Part shown: positions 18,331 through 27,081 of the stretch, piece after piece
How positions within the stretch are numbered: the first letter of the stretch is position 1
Layout: each line of letters starts with the position of its first letter
Assembly (NCBI RefSeq): GCF_003318235.1
Contig: NZ_QOCG01000013.1
Location: forward strand, 1 to 64,000
Direction of reading: 5' to 3'
Length of the DNA: 64,000 bases
Source: Loktanella sp. D2R18
GTDB taxonomy: Bacteria > Pseudomonadota > Alphaproteobacteria > Rhodobacterales > Rhodobacteraceae
Program-made: the position numbers and the translations under genes
The notes under the pieces: generated by a model
What the model was told of the DNA's origin: nothing
Seen by the model: the letters and a program-made list of their open reading frames with translations, nothing else
The model's database searches: none

Positions 18331-19520
18331 CAGATTTTGCAAGAACAAAGGCCCAATTCGATTTGCCTGACGGGATGATATACCTCGACGGGAATTCGCT
18401 TGGGCCTTTGCCCACCGCAGCCAAGGCGCGTGTCGCGCAAACGGTTGCAGGTGAATGGGGGCAGATGCTGATCACCGGCTGGAACAAGGCCGGATGGATG
18501 GCGCAACCGACCGCACTCGGTGATCGCATCGGTCGCTTAATCGGGGCAGCACCCGGGCATGTCGTGCTGGGCGATACGTTATCGGTCAAGGTTTACCAAG
18601 CCTTGGCCGCTGCCGTTGATCTTGTGCCTAATCGCAAAGTAATCTTGACAGATAACGGCAATTTTCCGTCTGACATCTATATGGCCGAAGGGTTGATCAA
18701 ATCACTGGATCGCGGGCATGAATTGCGCGTTATTGCCCCCGAAGACATCGCCGATGCCATCACACCCGAGGTTGCCGTCGTCATGCTGACACAGGTCGAT
18801 TATCGCACCGGGCGCATGCATAACATGAAGGCGCTGACCGCCAAAGCGCATAGTGTCGGCGCGGGGACTGTTTGGGATCTCGCCCATTCAGCAGGCGCGC
18901 TGCCCGTAGATGTGGCGGGATGCAAAGCCGATTTCGCCGTTGGCTGCACCTATAAATACCTTAACGGCGGCCCCGGTGCGCCCGCATTTATCTATGTCGC
19001 GCCGCACCATATTGGCACCTGCCAACCTGCACTCTCAGGGTGGTTGGGGCATGAAGCGCCCTTTGCCTTTGATCTAGATTACCGGCCCGGCACCGGGATA
19101 GAACGCATGCGCGTCGGCACACCACCGGTTCTGCAGATGGCTGCTTTGGAAGCCGCACTTGATATCTGGGATAAGGTCGACATGCACGCGCTACGCGCGG
19201 CATCCGTCGCCCTGTCCGAGCAGTTTATCACAGGGATTGAGGCCGTCTGCCCCATGCTTGCACTTGCCAGCCCGCGCGACCCGGCCCAGCGCGGCAGCCA
19301 AGTCTCGTTCCGCTTTGATCAGGGATATGCAGCAATGCAAGCCTGTATCGCACGCGGGCTGATCGGCGATTTTCGCGCGCCGGATATCATGCGGTTTGGC
19401 TTTACCCCGCTGTTTATTGACGCGGGCGATGTGGATCGCGCAATCAGCATTGTCGCGGATGTCATGCAAAACCGGCTTTGGGATGATCCGATCTATCAGA
19501 CCCGTGCGGCTGTGACCTAG
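18327..19520 (+). CDS. kynU: Kynureninase
   Basis: A 397-residue PLP enzyme that cleaves kynurenine to anthranilate and alanine in tryptophan breakdown. The N-terminal YLDGNSLGPLP, the central DLAHSAGALPVD, and the PLP-lysine region GCTYKYLNGGPGAPAF are all present. Length and motif order match KynU. Its stop codon shares the palindrome CTAG with the stop of the convergent yihY-like gene. No kynA or kynB gene lies in the window. Confidence 0.95.
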   Translation: MTDFARTKAQFDLPDGMIYLDGNSLGPLPTAAKARVAQTVAGEWGQMLITGWNKAGWMAQPTALGDRIGRLIGAAPGHVVLGDTLSVKVYQALAAAVDLVPNRKVILTDNGNFPSDIYMAEGLIKSLDRGHELRVIAPEDIADAITPEVAVVMLTQVDYRTGRMHNMKALTAKAHSVGAGTVWDLAHSAGALPVDVAGCKADFAVGCTYKYLNGGPGAPAFIYVAPHHIGTCQPALSGWLGHEAPFAFDLDYRPGTGIERMRVGTPPVLQMAALEAALDIWDKVDMHALRAASVALSEQFITGIEAVCPMLALASPRDPAQRGSQVSFRFDQGYAAMQACIARGLIGDFRAPDIMRFGFTPLFIDAGDVDRAISIVADVMQNRLWDDPIYQTRAAVT

Positions 19521-20383
19521 GTTTCGTCTAAGAACGATGTATCCCCACCAGATGGCGGCACGTCGTAGCCGTGGACCTGCACATTCAACGCGGCCCCAAG
19601 CAAGATCAAATAGGCCGTGACATAAAGCCAAAGCAGCAAGACAATGACGGCACCAATTGATCCGTAAACCTCGTTGTAGCTGGCAAAATTCGTCAGATAG
19701 AACGACAGGCCAAACGATGCCGCAACCCACAAGATCACAACCACAAATGCACCTACAGTCATCCAACGCCCTCGTGGGCCAATACGCGCCGGGCCAAAGC
19801 GATACAGCAGACTAAGCCCCATCATCAGAACGCTTAGTGCGATGAGCCAACGCGCACCTTCGACAAACCACGCCGTGGAAGCTGCGACAGGCACAAACGC
19901 CAAAACGATTGGCAAGATCACAACGGCTGTCAACGCGACAAGCGCCAATGACACCAGCGCAATTGTCAGCGCAAAGGCGATTAGCATTTGCAAAATCCCG
20001 TTGCGTTGGCGTTGCCCTGCAATTGCATTCAACCCGCCAATCAGCGCGCCAACGCCCGCGCGGCATGACCACAGGGCCAAAACGATCGAAACCAAAGTCG
20101 CCCATCCCAGCTTTTCAGGAGGGGCCAAGACCAACCGATTGATTTGCGTCGACAATAGACGGTAGGCGTCCGGCGGAATAATATCTTGCATCAAGACGAG
20201 CTGTTCCGAAATCACCAACGGATCAGCAAGAAGCCCAAAGATCGCGATCACTGCGGCGATGCCCGGAAAAATTCCGAAAATACCAAAAAACGCGACCCCG
20301 GCTGCGATCAACCCAAGGTGCTTTTTTCCGGCCATGTCCCAAACGGCATAAAGCACGCGCCACACACGTATGAGCTTCGACAT
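19517..20383 (-). CDS. YihY/BrkB family inner-membrane protein
   Basis: A 288-residue polytopic membrane protein with about six hydrophobic helices. The N-terminal H-L-G-L-I-A-A-G-V-A-F-F-G-I-F motif and the late G-S-I-G-A-V-I-V-L-L-L-W-L-Y segment are hallmarks of the YihY/BrkB family (once misnamed ribonuclease BN). The physiological role is not established. The start at 20383 gives the usual N-terminus; an upstream ATG at 20407 is possible. It is a single-gene unit, convergent with kynU. Confidence 0.9.
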   Translation of the reverse strand: MSKLIRVWRVLYAVWDMAGKKHLGLIAAGVAFFGIFGIFPGIAAVIAIFGLLADPLVISEQLVLMQDIIPPDAYRLLSTQINRLVLAPPEKLGWATLVSIVLALWSCRAGVGALIGGLNAIAGQRQRNGILQMLIAFALTIALVSLALVALTAVVILPIVLAFVPVAASTAWFVEGARWLIALSVLMMGLSLLYRFGPARIGPRGRWMTVGAFVVVILWVAASFGLSFYLTNFASYNEVYGSIGAVIVLLLWLYVTAYLILLGAALNVQVHGYDVPPSGGDTSFLDET

Positions 20384-20433
20384 TCTCGGTATCCACCCTT
20401 TTTGCATTTAACCACACCTAAAACATCAGGTGC

Positions 20434-21180
20434 ATGATTGCCACGAAGCAAATCTACGCACGCAAATTTCATTCGCCAGCGCGCAAGCTTCGGGTTAGGC
20501 TAAACAAAAGCGGCGCAAAGCCCAAGAGCAGGCAACATATTTTGGACACTCTGAATCAGCATATTAACACGCTGGCGGATCACCTTTTGCAAAGCGGTGA
20601 CGCACGCCAGATCGTTGCAATTACCGGCGCGCCCGCTTGCGGGAAGTCAACGCTTGCCGCTGAGCTTGCCCGCCGTCTGATCGCGCAGCGCCGTTCGGCG
20701 GTTGTTGTGGAAATGGATGGGTTTCATCTTGATAATGCTGTGCTTGCGGATATGGGGCTTGGCCTGCGCAAGGGGGCGCCTGAAACATTTGACGCGGATG
20801 GGTTTATTCGCCTGATCCGCGCCCTGAAATCCGGCCGTGATGTTTACGCCCCACGGTTTGACCGCACCCGCGACCTGTCGATTGGCGGGGCTATTAGAAT
20901 TCCGGCGGACACGCAATTTGTCATCGTCGAAGGCAATTACCTGATGTTTGATGAAGCCCCATGGCGCGATTTATCCCCGCTATGGGATGTGACCGCCCGG
21001 CTTGAAGTCGCGATGCCTGAACTGCGCGCGCGGCTGATCCACCGCTGGCTTAGCTTAAACCACACCCGTATGGTCGCCACCCGCCGCGCCGAAGGCAACG
21101 ACATCCCCAATGCGCAGCGCGTCATTGATCACGCGCTTGCCTGCGACTTTACGCTGAATGGGCAACCCGCAGTCAATTAA
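20434..21180 (+). CDS. FrcK-like P-loop nucleoside/sugar kinase
   Basis: A P-loop kinase of the uridine kinase/pantothenate kinase-like group. Walker A is GAPACGKS (about residues 65-72), followed by VVVEMDGFHLDN, which carries the catalytic acidic residue, and VIVEGNYLMFDEAPW. These features resemble the FrcK-like kinases annotated next to sugar transporters in rhizobia and roseobacters. No sugar transporter is adjacent here. The true start may be a TTG at 20542, since the first 36 residues look unlike the family. The final 8 bp overlap the convergent TRAP permease gene. Confidence 0.78.
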   Translation: MIATKQIYARKFHSPARKLRVRLNKSGAKPKSRQHILDTLNQHINTLADHLLQSGDARQIVAITGAPACGKSTLAAELARRLIAQRRSAVVVEMDGFHLDNAVLADMGLGLRKGAPETFDADGFIRLIRALKSGRDVYAPRFDRTRDLSIGGAIRIPADTQFVIVEGNYLMFDEAPWRDLSPLWDVTARLEVAMPELRARLIHRWLSLNHTRMVATRRAEGNDIPNAQRVIDHALACDFTLNGQPAVN

Positions 21181-22489
21181 TCCAAACCAGCGTAATTGCC
21201 GGAAACAGCAAAAGCAGCGTAACGCGGATAATGTCGGAACAGACAAAATAAAGCACCGCACGGTAAGTCGCCGTTATCGGCGTGTCGCGGTCCATATTAT
21301 TGATGATAAATAGGTTCATCCCCACCGGCGGGGTGATCAACCCGACCTCGACCACGATCAAAACAATAATCCCGAACCAAATCGCGACCTGCTCAGTTGT
21401 CATGCCGAAATCTAACCCGCTAATCACCGGCCATAATATCGGCACTGTCAACAAAATCATCGACAGGCTATCCATCAAGCAGCCCAAGATCAGATAGCTG
21501 AGCAATATCAAGATCATCACCACCCACGGGCTGAACCCTTGCGAAGTTACCCAAATCGACAATTCTTGCGGCACATGTGTAAGTGCCAGAAACCCATTAT
21601 AGAATGCCGCCCCCAACACGATGAAAAAGATCATCCCGCTGCCTGTTGCCGTTTGCAAAATTGCGTCGCGTAGCGCGGTCCAGTTAAGCGTGCCTGAAGT
21701 AAGCGCAATTACCCCTGTGCCCGCCGCCCCAACAGCGGCGCCTTCGGTTGGGGTAAACCAACCTCGATAAATGCCGCCCACCACCAACCCGAACACCGCT
21801 ATCACGGGCCACACGGCGATAAACGCTTTGACGCGCGCGCCGTATGGCATGGGGGCTTGCGTGCCCGCCGCGTCCGGATGACGCCGCACGTAGATCGCGA
21901 TGGTGATCATATATCCAAGGGCCGCCAAAATGCCGGGAATGATTGCTGCGGCAAATAGTTTTGCAATGTTTTGGTCGGTCAGCATCGCGTAGATGACCAA
22001 AATGACCGAAGGCGGGATCAAAATCCCCAATGTGCCACCCGCCGCCAATGTCGCTGTCGAAAACCCGCCTGCGTAGCCGAATTCACGCAACTCAGGCAGG
22101 GCAACCCTGCTCATCGTCGCGGCAGTCGCAAGCGACGATCCGCATATCGCGCCGAACCCCGCGCAAGCCCCGACGGCAGCCATCGCCATCCCGCCCCTGC
22201 GGTGCCCAAGCCCGGCTTGTGCGGCGCGAAACAACGCCTGCGACATGCCCGAAAGCGTCGCGAATTGCCCCATCAAGAGGAACATCGGGATGATCGACAG
22301 ATTATAGTTTGAAAAGGTCGAATAAACCTCTGATTTCAGGCGCGCCATGAACACGGTCGTGCCATCCGTCGCGAAATATAGCCCACCTATGCCGCAGATC
22401 AGCATCGCTAAGCCGATCGGGGCGCGTAAGAATATCAGCACCAAAAGCATCGGAAACGACAGGTAACCAAGGGCAAGATCACTCAGCAT
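21173..22489 (-). CDS. TRAP transporter large permease (DctM-type)
   Basis: A 438-residue integral membrane subunit with about 12 hydrophobic helices. Together with a small permease and a periplasmic receptor it imports organic acids or similar solutes using an ion gradient. Family segments include FLRAPIGLAML near the N-terminus, the GGFSTATLAAGGTLGILIPP hairpin and ITPPVGMNLFIIN near the end. The start at 22489 overlaps the small-permease gene by 11 bp. No receptor gene is next to it. Confidence 0.93.
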   Translation of the reverse strand: MLSDLALGYLSFPMLLVLIFLRAPIGLAMLICGIGGLYFATDGTTVFMARLKSEVYSTFSNYNLSIIPMFLLMGQFATLSGMSQALFRAAQAGLGHRRGGMAMAAVGACAGFGAICGSSLATAATMSRVALPELREFGYAGGFSTATLAAGGTLGILIPPSVILVIYAMLTDQNIAKLFAAAIIPGILAALGYMITIAIYVRRHPDAAGTQAPMPYGARVKAFIAVWPVIAVFGLVVGGIYRGWFTPTEGAAVGAAGTGVIALTSGTLNWTALRDAILQTATGSGMIFFIVLGAAFYNGFLALTHVPQELSIWVTSQGFSPWVVMILILLSYLILGCLMDSLSMILLTVPILWPVISGLDFGMTTEQVAIWFGIIVLIVVEVGLITPPVGMNLFIINNMDRDTPITATYRAVLYFVCSDIIRVTLLLLFPAITLVWIN

Positions 22490-23027
22490 TTGTAGGCTTT
22501 CCAATAAGCTGCAGCGCCGCGCAATAGGCGCTGACACAGCAGGCAACAATCGCCGCACCAAAGCAGGCCACATAGGCCCACCAGATCGGAAACTGGATCA
22601 GATAGGTTGTGTCACCATAACGGTGCTTGTCTTGCAGCCCTGCAAACAGCCGCGATGTGATCAACAGCATTACCAGCAACATGACAATGGCCCAAAACGC
22701 ATCGATCCACCGCTGGGCTTTGTCGGAAAACCGGGCGGTAAACACATCCACCCGCGCATGTGCGCCCGACAGTTGCGTGATCGGCAAAAATGCGAAAATC
22801 GCAAAGGCCGTGCCAGCCTCGACAAGTTCAAAATCGCCCAAGATTGGGCCAAGACCTTGGTCCAAGAACCAATCGCCTCCCCCCCCGAGGAACCCTGAGT
22901 TGGCCAAATCTGCCGCCTCGCGGCCGGCGACGCTGATGCATACGGCGGTGATCACCGCACAAAGAGCACCCCCCCCAAAAAAGGCCATCGTCTTTGCGCA
23001 AAAATGAATGATTTTATGGGCTGTCAT
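22479..23027 (-). CDS. TRAP transporter small permease (DctQ-type)
   Basis: A 182-residue membrane protein with four hydrophobic helices matching the DctQ subunit. It includes the conserved H-A-R-V-D-V-F segment after the second helix and a W-W-A-Y segment before the fourth. The ATG at 23027 gives the family-typical short cytoplasmic tip; an ATG at 23045 would add six residues. It is co-transcribed with the large permease gene. Confidence 0.88.
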   Translation of the reverse strand: MTAHKIIHFCAKTMAFFGGGALCAVITAVCISVAGREAADLANSGFLGGGGDWFLDQGLGPILGDFELVEAGTAFAIFAFLPITQLSGAHARVDVFTARFSDKAQRWIDAFWAIVMLLVMLLITSRLFAGLQDKHRYGDTTYLIQFPIWWAYVACFGAAIVACCVSAYCAALQLIGKPTNAE

Positions 23028-23160
23028 GGGGCTACAGATATGCACAATTTAGCACAGATCGGCGAAATATCGTCACCATTACGTAACTTCTCGGCTTGTT
23101 GTGTTGTTTGGACAAGGTCTCTAACCTATTTACATCTCATGCGATAGCTTCGCGCTCACC

Positions 23161-23176
23161 GGGGGGCAAGCCCCCC
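23161..23176. terminator. GC hairpin upstream of the pqi operon
   Basis: GGGGGG and CCCCCC enclose CAAG 26 bp before the first pqiA start. It could be a leader hairpin or a remnant repeat; no T-run follows, so the role is unknown. Confidence 0.3.
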
Positions 23177-23201
23177 ATCAATTGTCAGGAATGCGTTCAC
23201 C

Positions 23202-23831
23202 TTGCCGCAACCGCTGCCCCCATTGGATGATTTGGTCGCGTGCCACCAATGCGATACATTGCATGTGGCCCAAGACCTGCCAGAAAATGCGCGCGCTTAC
23301 TGCCAGCGCTGCGGCGCGGTGATGATGACGGCGCAATCGGCGTCCATTGCGCGCATTCTGAGCCTTGCAATGACTGCATTTGTGATGTTGATCGCGGCGA
23401 TCAGCTTTCCGTTTTTATCGCTTGACGCCAATGGGTTGCACAACACAACTTCGGTCATTGACGCGGTGCTCGCGTTTAATGATGGCTATGCGTTCCCGCT
23501 TGCCGTTGCTGTGGCGTTCTTTATCATCGTGATCCCGCTGATGCGGTTGGGCGCGCTGATTTACGCGCTTGGACCGCTCGCGCGGGATCAACGCCCGCAC
23601 GCTGGCGCAAAACACGCCTTTGGACTGGCAGAGCGGCTGCGCCCATGGAGCATGGCAGAAATTTTTATCGTTGGTGTCACCGTGGCCCTTATCAAAGTCG
23701 CAGGGCTTGCCGCGGTAACCGTCGGCCCCGCATTTTGGGCATTTGCGGGGGTGGTGATTGTCACCGTTCTTAAAGATCAAATAATTTGTAGGTATTCGAT
23801 TTGGGAAGCACTGGACCATCGGCCGGATTGA
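23202..23831 (+). CDS. pqiA: PqiA domain protein, first half
   Basis: A 209-residue inner-membrane protein equal to one half of E. coli PqiA. Two C-x2-C pairs (ACHQCDT and YCQRCGA) form a zinc-ribbon-like cytoplasmic head, followed by about four hydrophobic helices with SFPFLSLDANG. PqiA works with the MCE protein PqiB and lipoprotein PqiC in moving lipids between membranes. The start is TTG with AGGA about 11 bases upstream. Its end overlaps the second pqiA-like frame. Confidence 0.85.
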   Translation: MPQPLPPLDDLVACHQCDTLHVAQDLPENARAYCQRCGAVMMTAQSASIARILSLAMTAFVMLIAAISFPFLSLDANGLHNTTSVIDAVLAFNDGYAFPLAVAVAFFIIVIPLMRLGALIYALGPLARDQRPHAGAKHAFGLAERLRPWSMAEIFIVGVTVALIKVAGLAAVTVGPAFWAFAGVVIVTVLKDQIICRYSIWEALDHRPD

Positions 23832-24442
23832 TCACTGCCCGCGAGGCCGGGCTTGTCGCCTGTCAGCGCTGTGGTCAGGTTCATGCGATCAATACCGCCT
23901 ATTGCAAACGCTGCGATGGGCCGTTGCGTAGCCGCGACACCCAAAGCCTGCAAAAGGTCTGGGCATTGCTGATTGCGGGCATGATCGCCTATATCCCAGC
24001 CAATATTTACCCGATGCTGCTGACCAATACCCTTGTAGAGCATACTGAAAGCACAATTGTCGGCGGCGTGGTCGATCTGATCCATCATGGATCATTCGGC
24101 ATCGCACTCATCGTTTTTGTTGCCTCTGTCATGATCCCTATCGGCAAGTTTGTGGCAATTATTTACCTTGCGTTGAGCGTCCACAACAGATCGTCCGACA
24201 ATCAACATGAACGCCATAAAGCATATGAAGTTGTTGAATTTATTGGGCGTTGGTCGATGATCGACGTTTTTGTTGTTGCGATCCTATCGGCATTGGTTCA
24301 GCTGAACACGGTCGCCACAATTAACCCCGGTATCGCTGCCCTGAGCTTTGCGCTATCAGTGATTTTTACAATGCTCTCAGCGCAAAGTTTTGACTCGCGC
24401 CTCATTTGGGATGTCGACAGGACAAATAATGACGGACACTAA
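23801..24442 (+). CDS. pqiA: PqiA domain protein, second half
   Basis: A 204- to 213-residue protein equal to the other PqiA half. It again has two C-x2-C pairs (ACQRCGQ and YCKRCDG), then four helices including ANIYPMLL and the conserved late motif E-F-I-G-R-W-S-M-I-D-V-F. Both TTG codons, 23801 and 23828, are possible starts; the second gives a 4-bp overlap with the previous stop and is a likely coupled start. In E. coli both halves are one chain. Confidence 0.85.
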   Translation: MGSTGPSAGLITAREAGLVACQRCGQVHAINTAYCKRCDGPLRSRDTQSLQKVWALLIAGMIAYIPANIYPMLLTNTLVEHTESTIVGGVVDLIHHGSFGIALIVFVASVMIPIGKFVAIIYLALSVHNRSSDNQHERHKAYEVVEFIGRWSMIDVFVVAILSALVQLNTVATINPGIAALSFALSVIFTMLSAQSFDSRLIWDVDRTNNDGH

Positions 24443-26522
24443 CTCCCCCGGCCCCGCGCGCCTTGATGTGCGCCCAGTCAAACGACCGCTTTGGCAGCGG
24501 GTTTCGTTGGTGTGGCTTGTCCCTGTTTTGGCGCTTGCTGTCTCACTTTGGGCGGCCTGGAAAAACTATTCTGAACGCGGCACAGAAATCATCATTAGTT
24601 TTGAGAATGCGGCAGGTGTTGCGGCGGGCGAAACGGACATCAAATACCGCGATGTAGTTGTAGGCACAGTTGAAACCGTTGAATTTGCCCCCGGCCTTGG
24701 CGATGTGCTGGTGCATGCGCGTATCGACAAAGAGGTCGCCCCCTATCTTGATGATGACGCCGTGTTTTGGGTGGTGCGGCCAGACGTTTCTGTGCGCGGG
24801 ATTACTGGGCTCGATACCGTTTTGTCGGGCGTCTATATTCAGGGGAACTGGGACACCGAAGCCGATGTCGCGCAGAATGAATTTACCGGGCTTGAAGCAC
24901 CCATTCTGACGCTTGCCGGGCAACACGGCACCCGAATTTATCTACGTACAACCGATGGCAGTACAGTTTCTGCTGGCGCACCGGTCCTACACAAGGGAAT
25001 CGAGGTCGGGTATCTTGAAACACCCGAACTCAACTTTGATGGCAGCGAGATTCTTGTCTCTGCCTTTATCGAAAGCCCCTATGACCGCCGGATTACCACA
25101 AGCACCCGGTTTTGGGACACGTCCGGGTTTTCCGTGTCCTTTGGGACGGGAGGGGTATCGCTTGATGTGAATTCCATTGCGTCCCTGATCGAAGGTGGCG
25201 TTGCCTTTGACACCATCGTTTCAGGCGGATCGCCCGTAGAAGACGGACATCAGTTTTCCATTTTCTACGATGAACAAACCGCGCGCGACAGCCTGTTCAC
25301 CGACCCTGACGCCGAATTGCTTGAGGTCGCGGTACTGTTCGAGGAATCTGTTAGCGGTTTGATCGCCGGTGCAGAGGTGCGCTTTCAAGGCATCCGTGTC
25401 GGCGAAGTCACAGAGATGAGCGCCATCGTCGTCGGCGAAGGTGATACGGCACAAGTGAGGCTGCAAGCCGTGCTTGGTATCGAACCTTCGCGCCTTGGGA
25501 TGCCCGAAGGGTCAACGGTCGAAGATGCAAGCGCCCTCCTATCTGATTTTGTCGCGCGCGGCTTGCGCGCCCGTATGGTCACAGGCAACATCCTATCAGG
25601 CACTTTGCTCATTGAACTTGCACAAGTCGAAGATGCTCTGCCCGCCATCATGACCCTAACCGAGGGCCCCTATCCAGTTATCCCAACAACGGATTCGCAG
25701 ATTTCCGACGTAACGGCCACTGCCGAAGGTGTATTGGCGCGGATCAACGCGCTACCAGTCGAAGAACTCATGGATGGGGCAATCGACTTAATGGATAGTC
25801 TCGAGCGGCTCGCCAATGATGAAAACACCCGTGCCGCACCAGAATCGCTTGTCGCCCTTTTGGACGAAAGCCGGGCGTTGATTGCCAACGAAGACCTGCA
25901 AAGCGTGCCAACTGATCTGCGCGAAGTGATCGCCGAATTGGATGCCATCGTCGCCCGCGCGAACGAATTGGACCTTGTTGGCGACATTGACGGCGTTGTC
26001 GCCAGTGCCGGGCAGACCGTTGCCAGCATCCAAGAAGCCACGCAAAACCTGCCGCAGATTACAGCCAATATTGAGGCCCTGACCGCGAAAGCCAACGCGC
26101 TTGAATTAGAAGCGCTGGTCGCATCGGTGAACAGCACGCTTGATTCCATTGACGCGCTGATCGCCAGCGACGACACAAAGGACTTGCCCGGCACGCTGAA
26201 CGCCGCACTTGATGAAATGCGCGGGTTCTTGGCTGAGGTCCGTGAAGGTGGGGCGATTGAAAACGTCAATGCGGCGCTGGCATCGGCGAATGAGGCCGCA
26301 CAGGCCGTCGAAGAAGCGGTTGCTGGCCTGCCGGAACTGTCGACCCGCGCCAACAGCCTTGTCGCCCAGACCCAAGCGGTTATTACAAGCTATGGCGAAC
26401 GGTCCCGATTTAACGCCGAAACTATGGCGACACTGCGCGATATCCAATCTGCCGCCGATGCGCTGACGGCCTTGGCGCGTACTATTCAACGCAACCCGAA
26501 TTCTTTGCTGACAGGACGTTAA
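24429..26522 (+). CDS. pqiB: PqiB-type MCE protein
   Basis: A 697-residue membrane-anchored MCE protein. Residues about 20-40 form the single anchor helix. Three MCE domains follow, beginning near EIIISFENAAGVAAGETDIK, RIYLRTTDGSTVSAGAPVLH and VAVLFEESVSGLIAGAEVRF. A C-terminal region of some 300 residues is helical and coiled-coil-like (alanine, leucine and glutamate rich). In E. coli PqiB forms a hexameric tube bridging the periplasm; this one is about 150 residues longer. The start overlaps the pqiA-like gene by 14 bp. Confidence 0.92.
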   Translation: MTDTNSPGPARLDVRPVKRPLWQRVSLVWLVPVLALAVSLWAAWKNYSERGTEIIISFENAAGVAAGETDIKYRDVVVGTVETVEFAPGLGDVLVHARIDKEVAPYLDDDAVFWVVRPDVSVRGITGLDTVLSGVYIQGNWDTEADVAQNEFTGLEAPILTLAGQHGTRIYLRTTDGSTVSAGAPVLHKGIEVGYLETPELNFDGSEILVSAFIESPYDRRITTSTRFWDTSGFSVSFGTGGVSLDVNSIASLIEGGVAFDTIVSGGSPVEDGHQFSIFYDEQTARDSLFTDPDAELLEVAVLFEESVSGLIAGAEVRFQGIRVGEVTEMSAIVVGEGDTAQVRLQAVLGIEPSRLGMPEGSTVEDASALLSDFVARGLRARMVTGNILSGTLLIELAQVEDALPAIMTLTEGPYPVIPTTDSQISDVTATAEGVLARINALPVEELMDGAIDLMDSLERLANDENTRAAPESLVALLDESRALIANEDLQSVPTDLREVIAELDAIVARANELDLVGDIDGVVASAGQTVASIQEATQNLPQITANIEALTAKANALELEALVASVNSTLDSIDALIASDDTKDLPGTLNAALDEMRGFLAEVREGGAIENVNAALASANEAAQAVEEAVAGLPELSTRANSLVAQTQAVITSYGERSRFNAETMATLRDIQSAADALTALARTIQRNPNSLLTGR

Positions 26523-26523
26523 T

Positions 26524-27081
26524 ATGCTGAAAAAGATTACATTTCTGGCCTTTACCGCGATGTCAGCCTGTGGCGCGCCAACCGACCGGCTGGCCTTGAC
26601 ACCTGCGCCATCCGCGATGGAACTACGCCCGCTGGTTGGCAGCGCAATGGTGCGCACAGTGTCCCTGCCGACTTATGCCGCCGCCGAAGAAATCGCGTTT
26701 GAAACCGACACCGGGCTGATCACATCGAATGAAGCAGTGCTTTGGGCGGATGACCCTGAGCGCGCCGTGACGCTGGTGATTTCGGATACTTTGGGCGATA
26801 TTTTGAACACCGATGTGGGGCCCGACCCTTGGCCCTTTGTCGGCCTGCCCGATGTCGCGATTGATATTCGCGTGACGCAAATGTTGGCGGGTGCCGACGG
26901 GCAGTTTCGTCTGGCAGGTCAGTTTTTTGTCGGTGGTGACGGGATCAGTTTCCGCAATAGTGCACATCGTTTTGCCATCAGCCAGCCGATGCAAGATCAG
27001 TCGTTGTCCAGCATCGCAACCGCCCAAGCGGCCGCGCTACTGGTTCTTTCAGAAGACATCGCGCAAACGCTAGCCCGCTAG
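26524..27081 (+). CDS. pqiC: PqiC-type auxiliary lipoprotein (DUF330/ABC-type transport auxiliary)
   Basis: A 185-residue putative outer-membrane lipoprotein. The short N-terminal signal ends in a lipobox-like AMSAC (Cys16), and the body has the L-R-P-L-V-G and V-S-L-P-T-Y-A segments of the PqiC family. PqiC docks the PqiB tube to the outer membrane. It starts 1 bp after pqiB and completes a pqiA-pqiA-pqiB-pqiC operon. Its final 12 bp overlap the convergent Gfo/Idh gene. Confidence 0.87.
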   Translation: MLKKITFLAFTAMSACGAPTDRLALTPAPSAMELRPLVGSAMVRTVSLPTYAAAEEIAFETDTGLITSNEAVLWADDPERAVTLVISDTLGDILNTDVGPDPWPFVGLPDVAIDIRVTQMLAGADGQFRLAGQFFVGGDGISFRNSAHRFAISQPMQDQSLSSIATAQAAALLVLSEDIAQTLAR

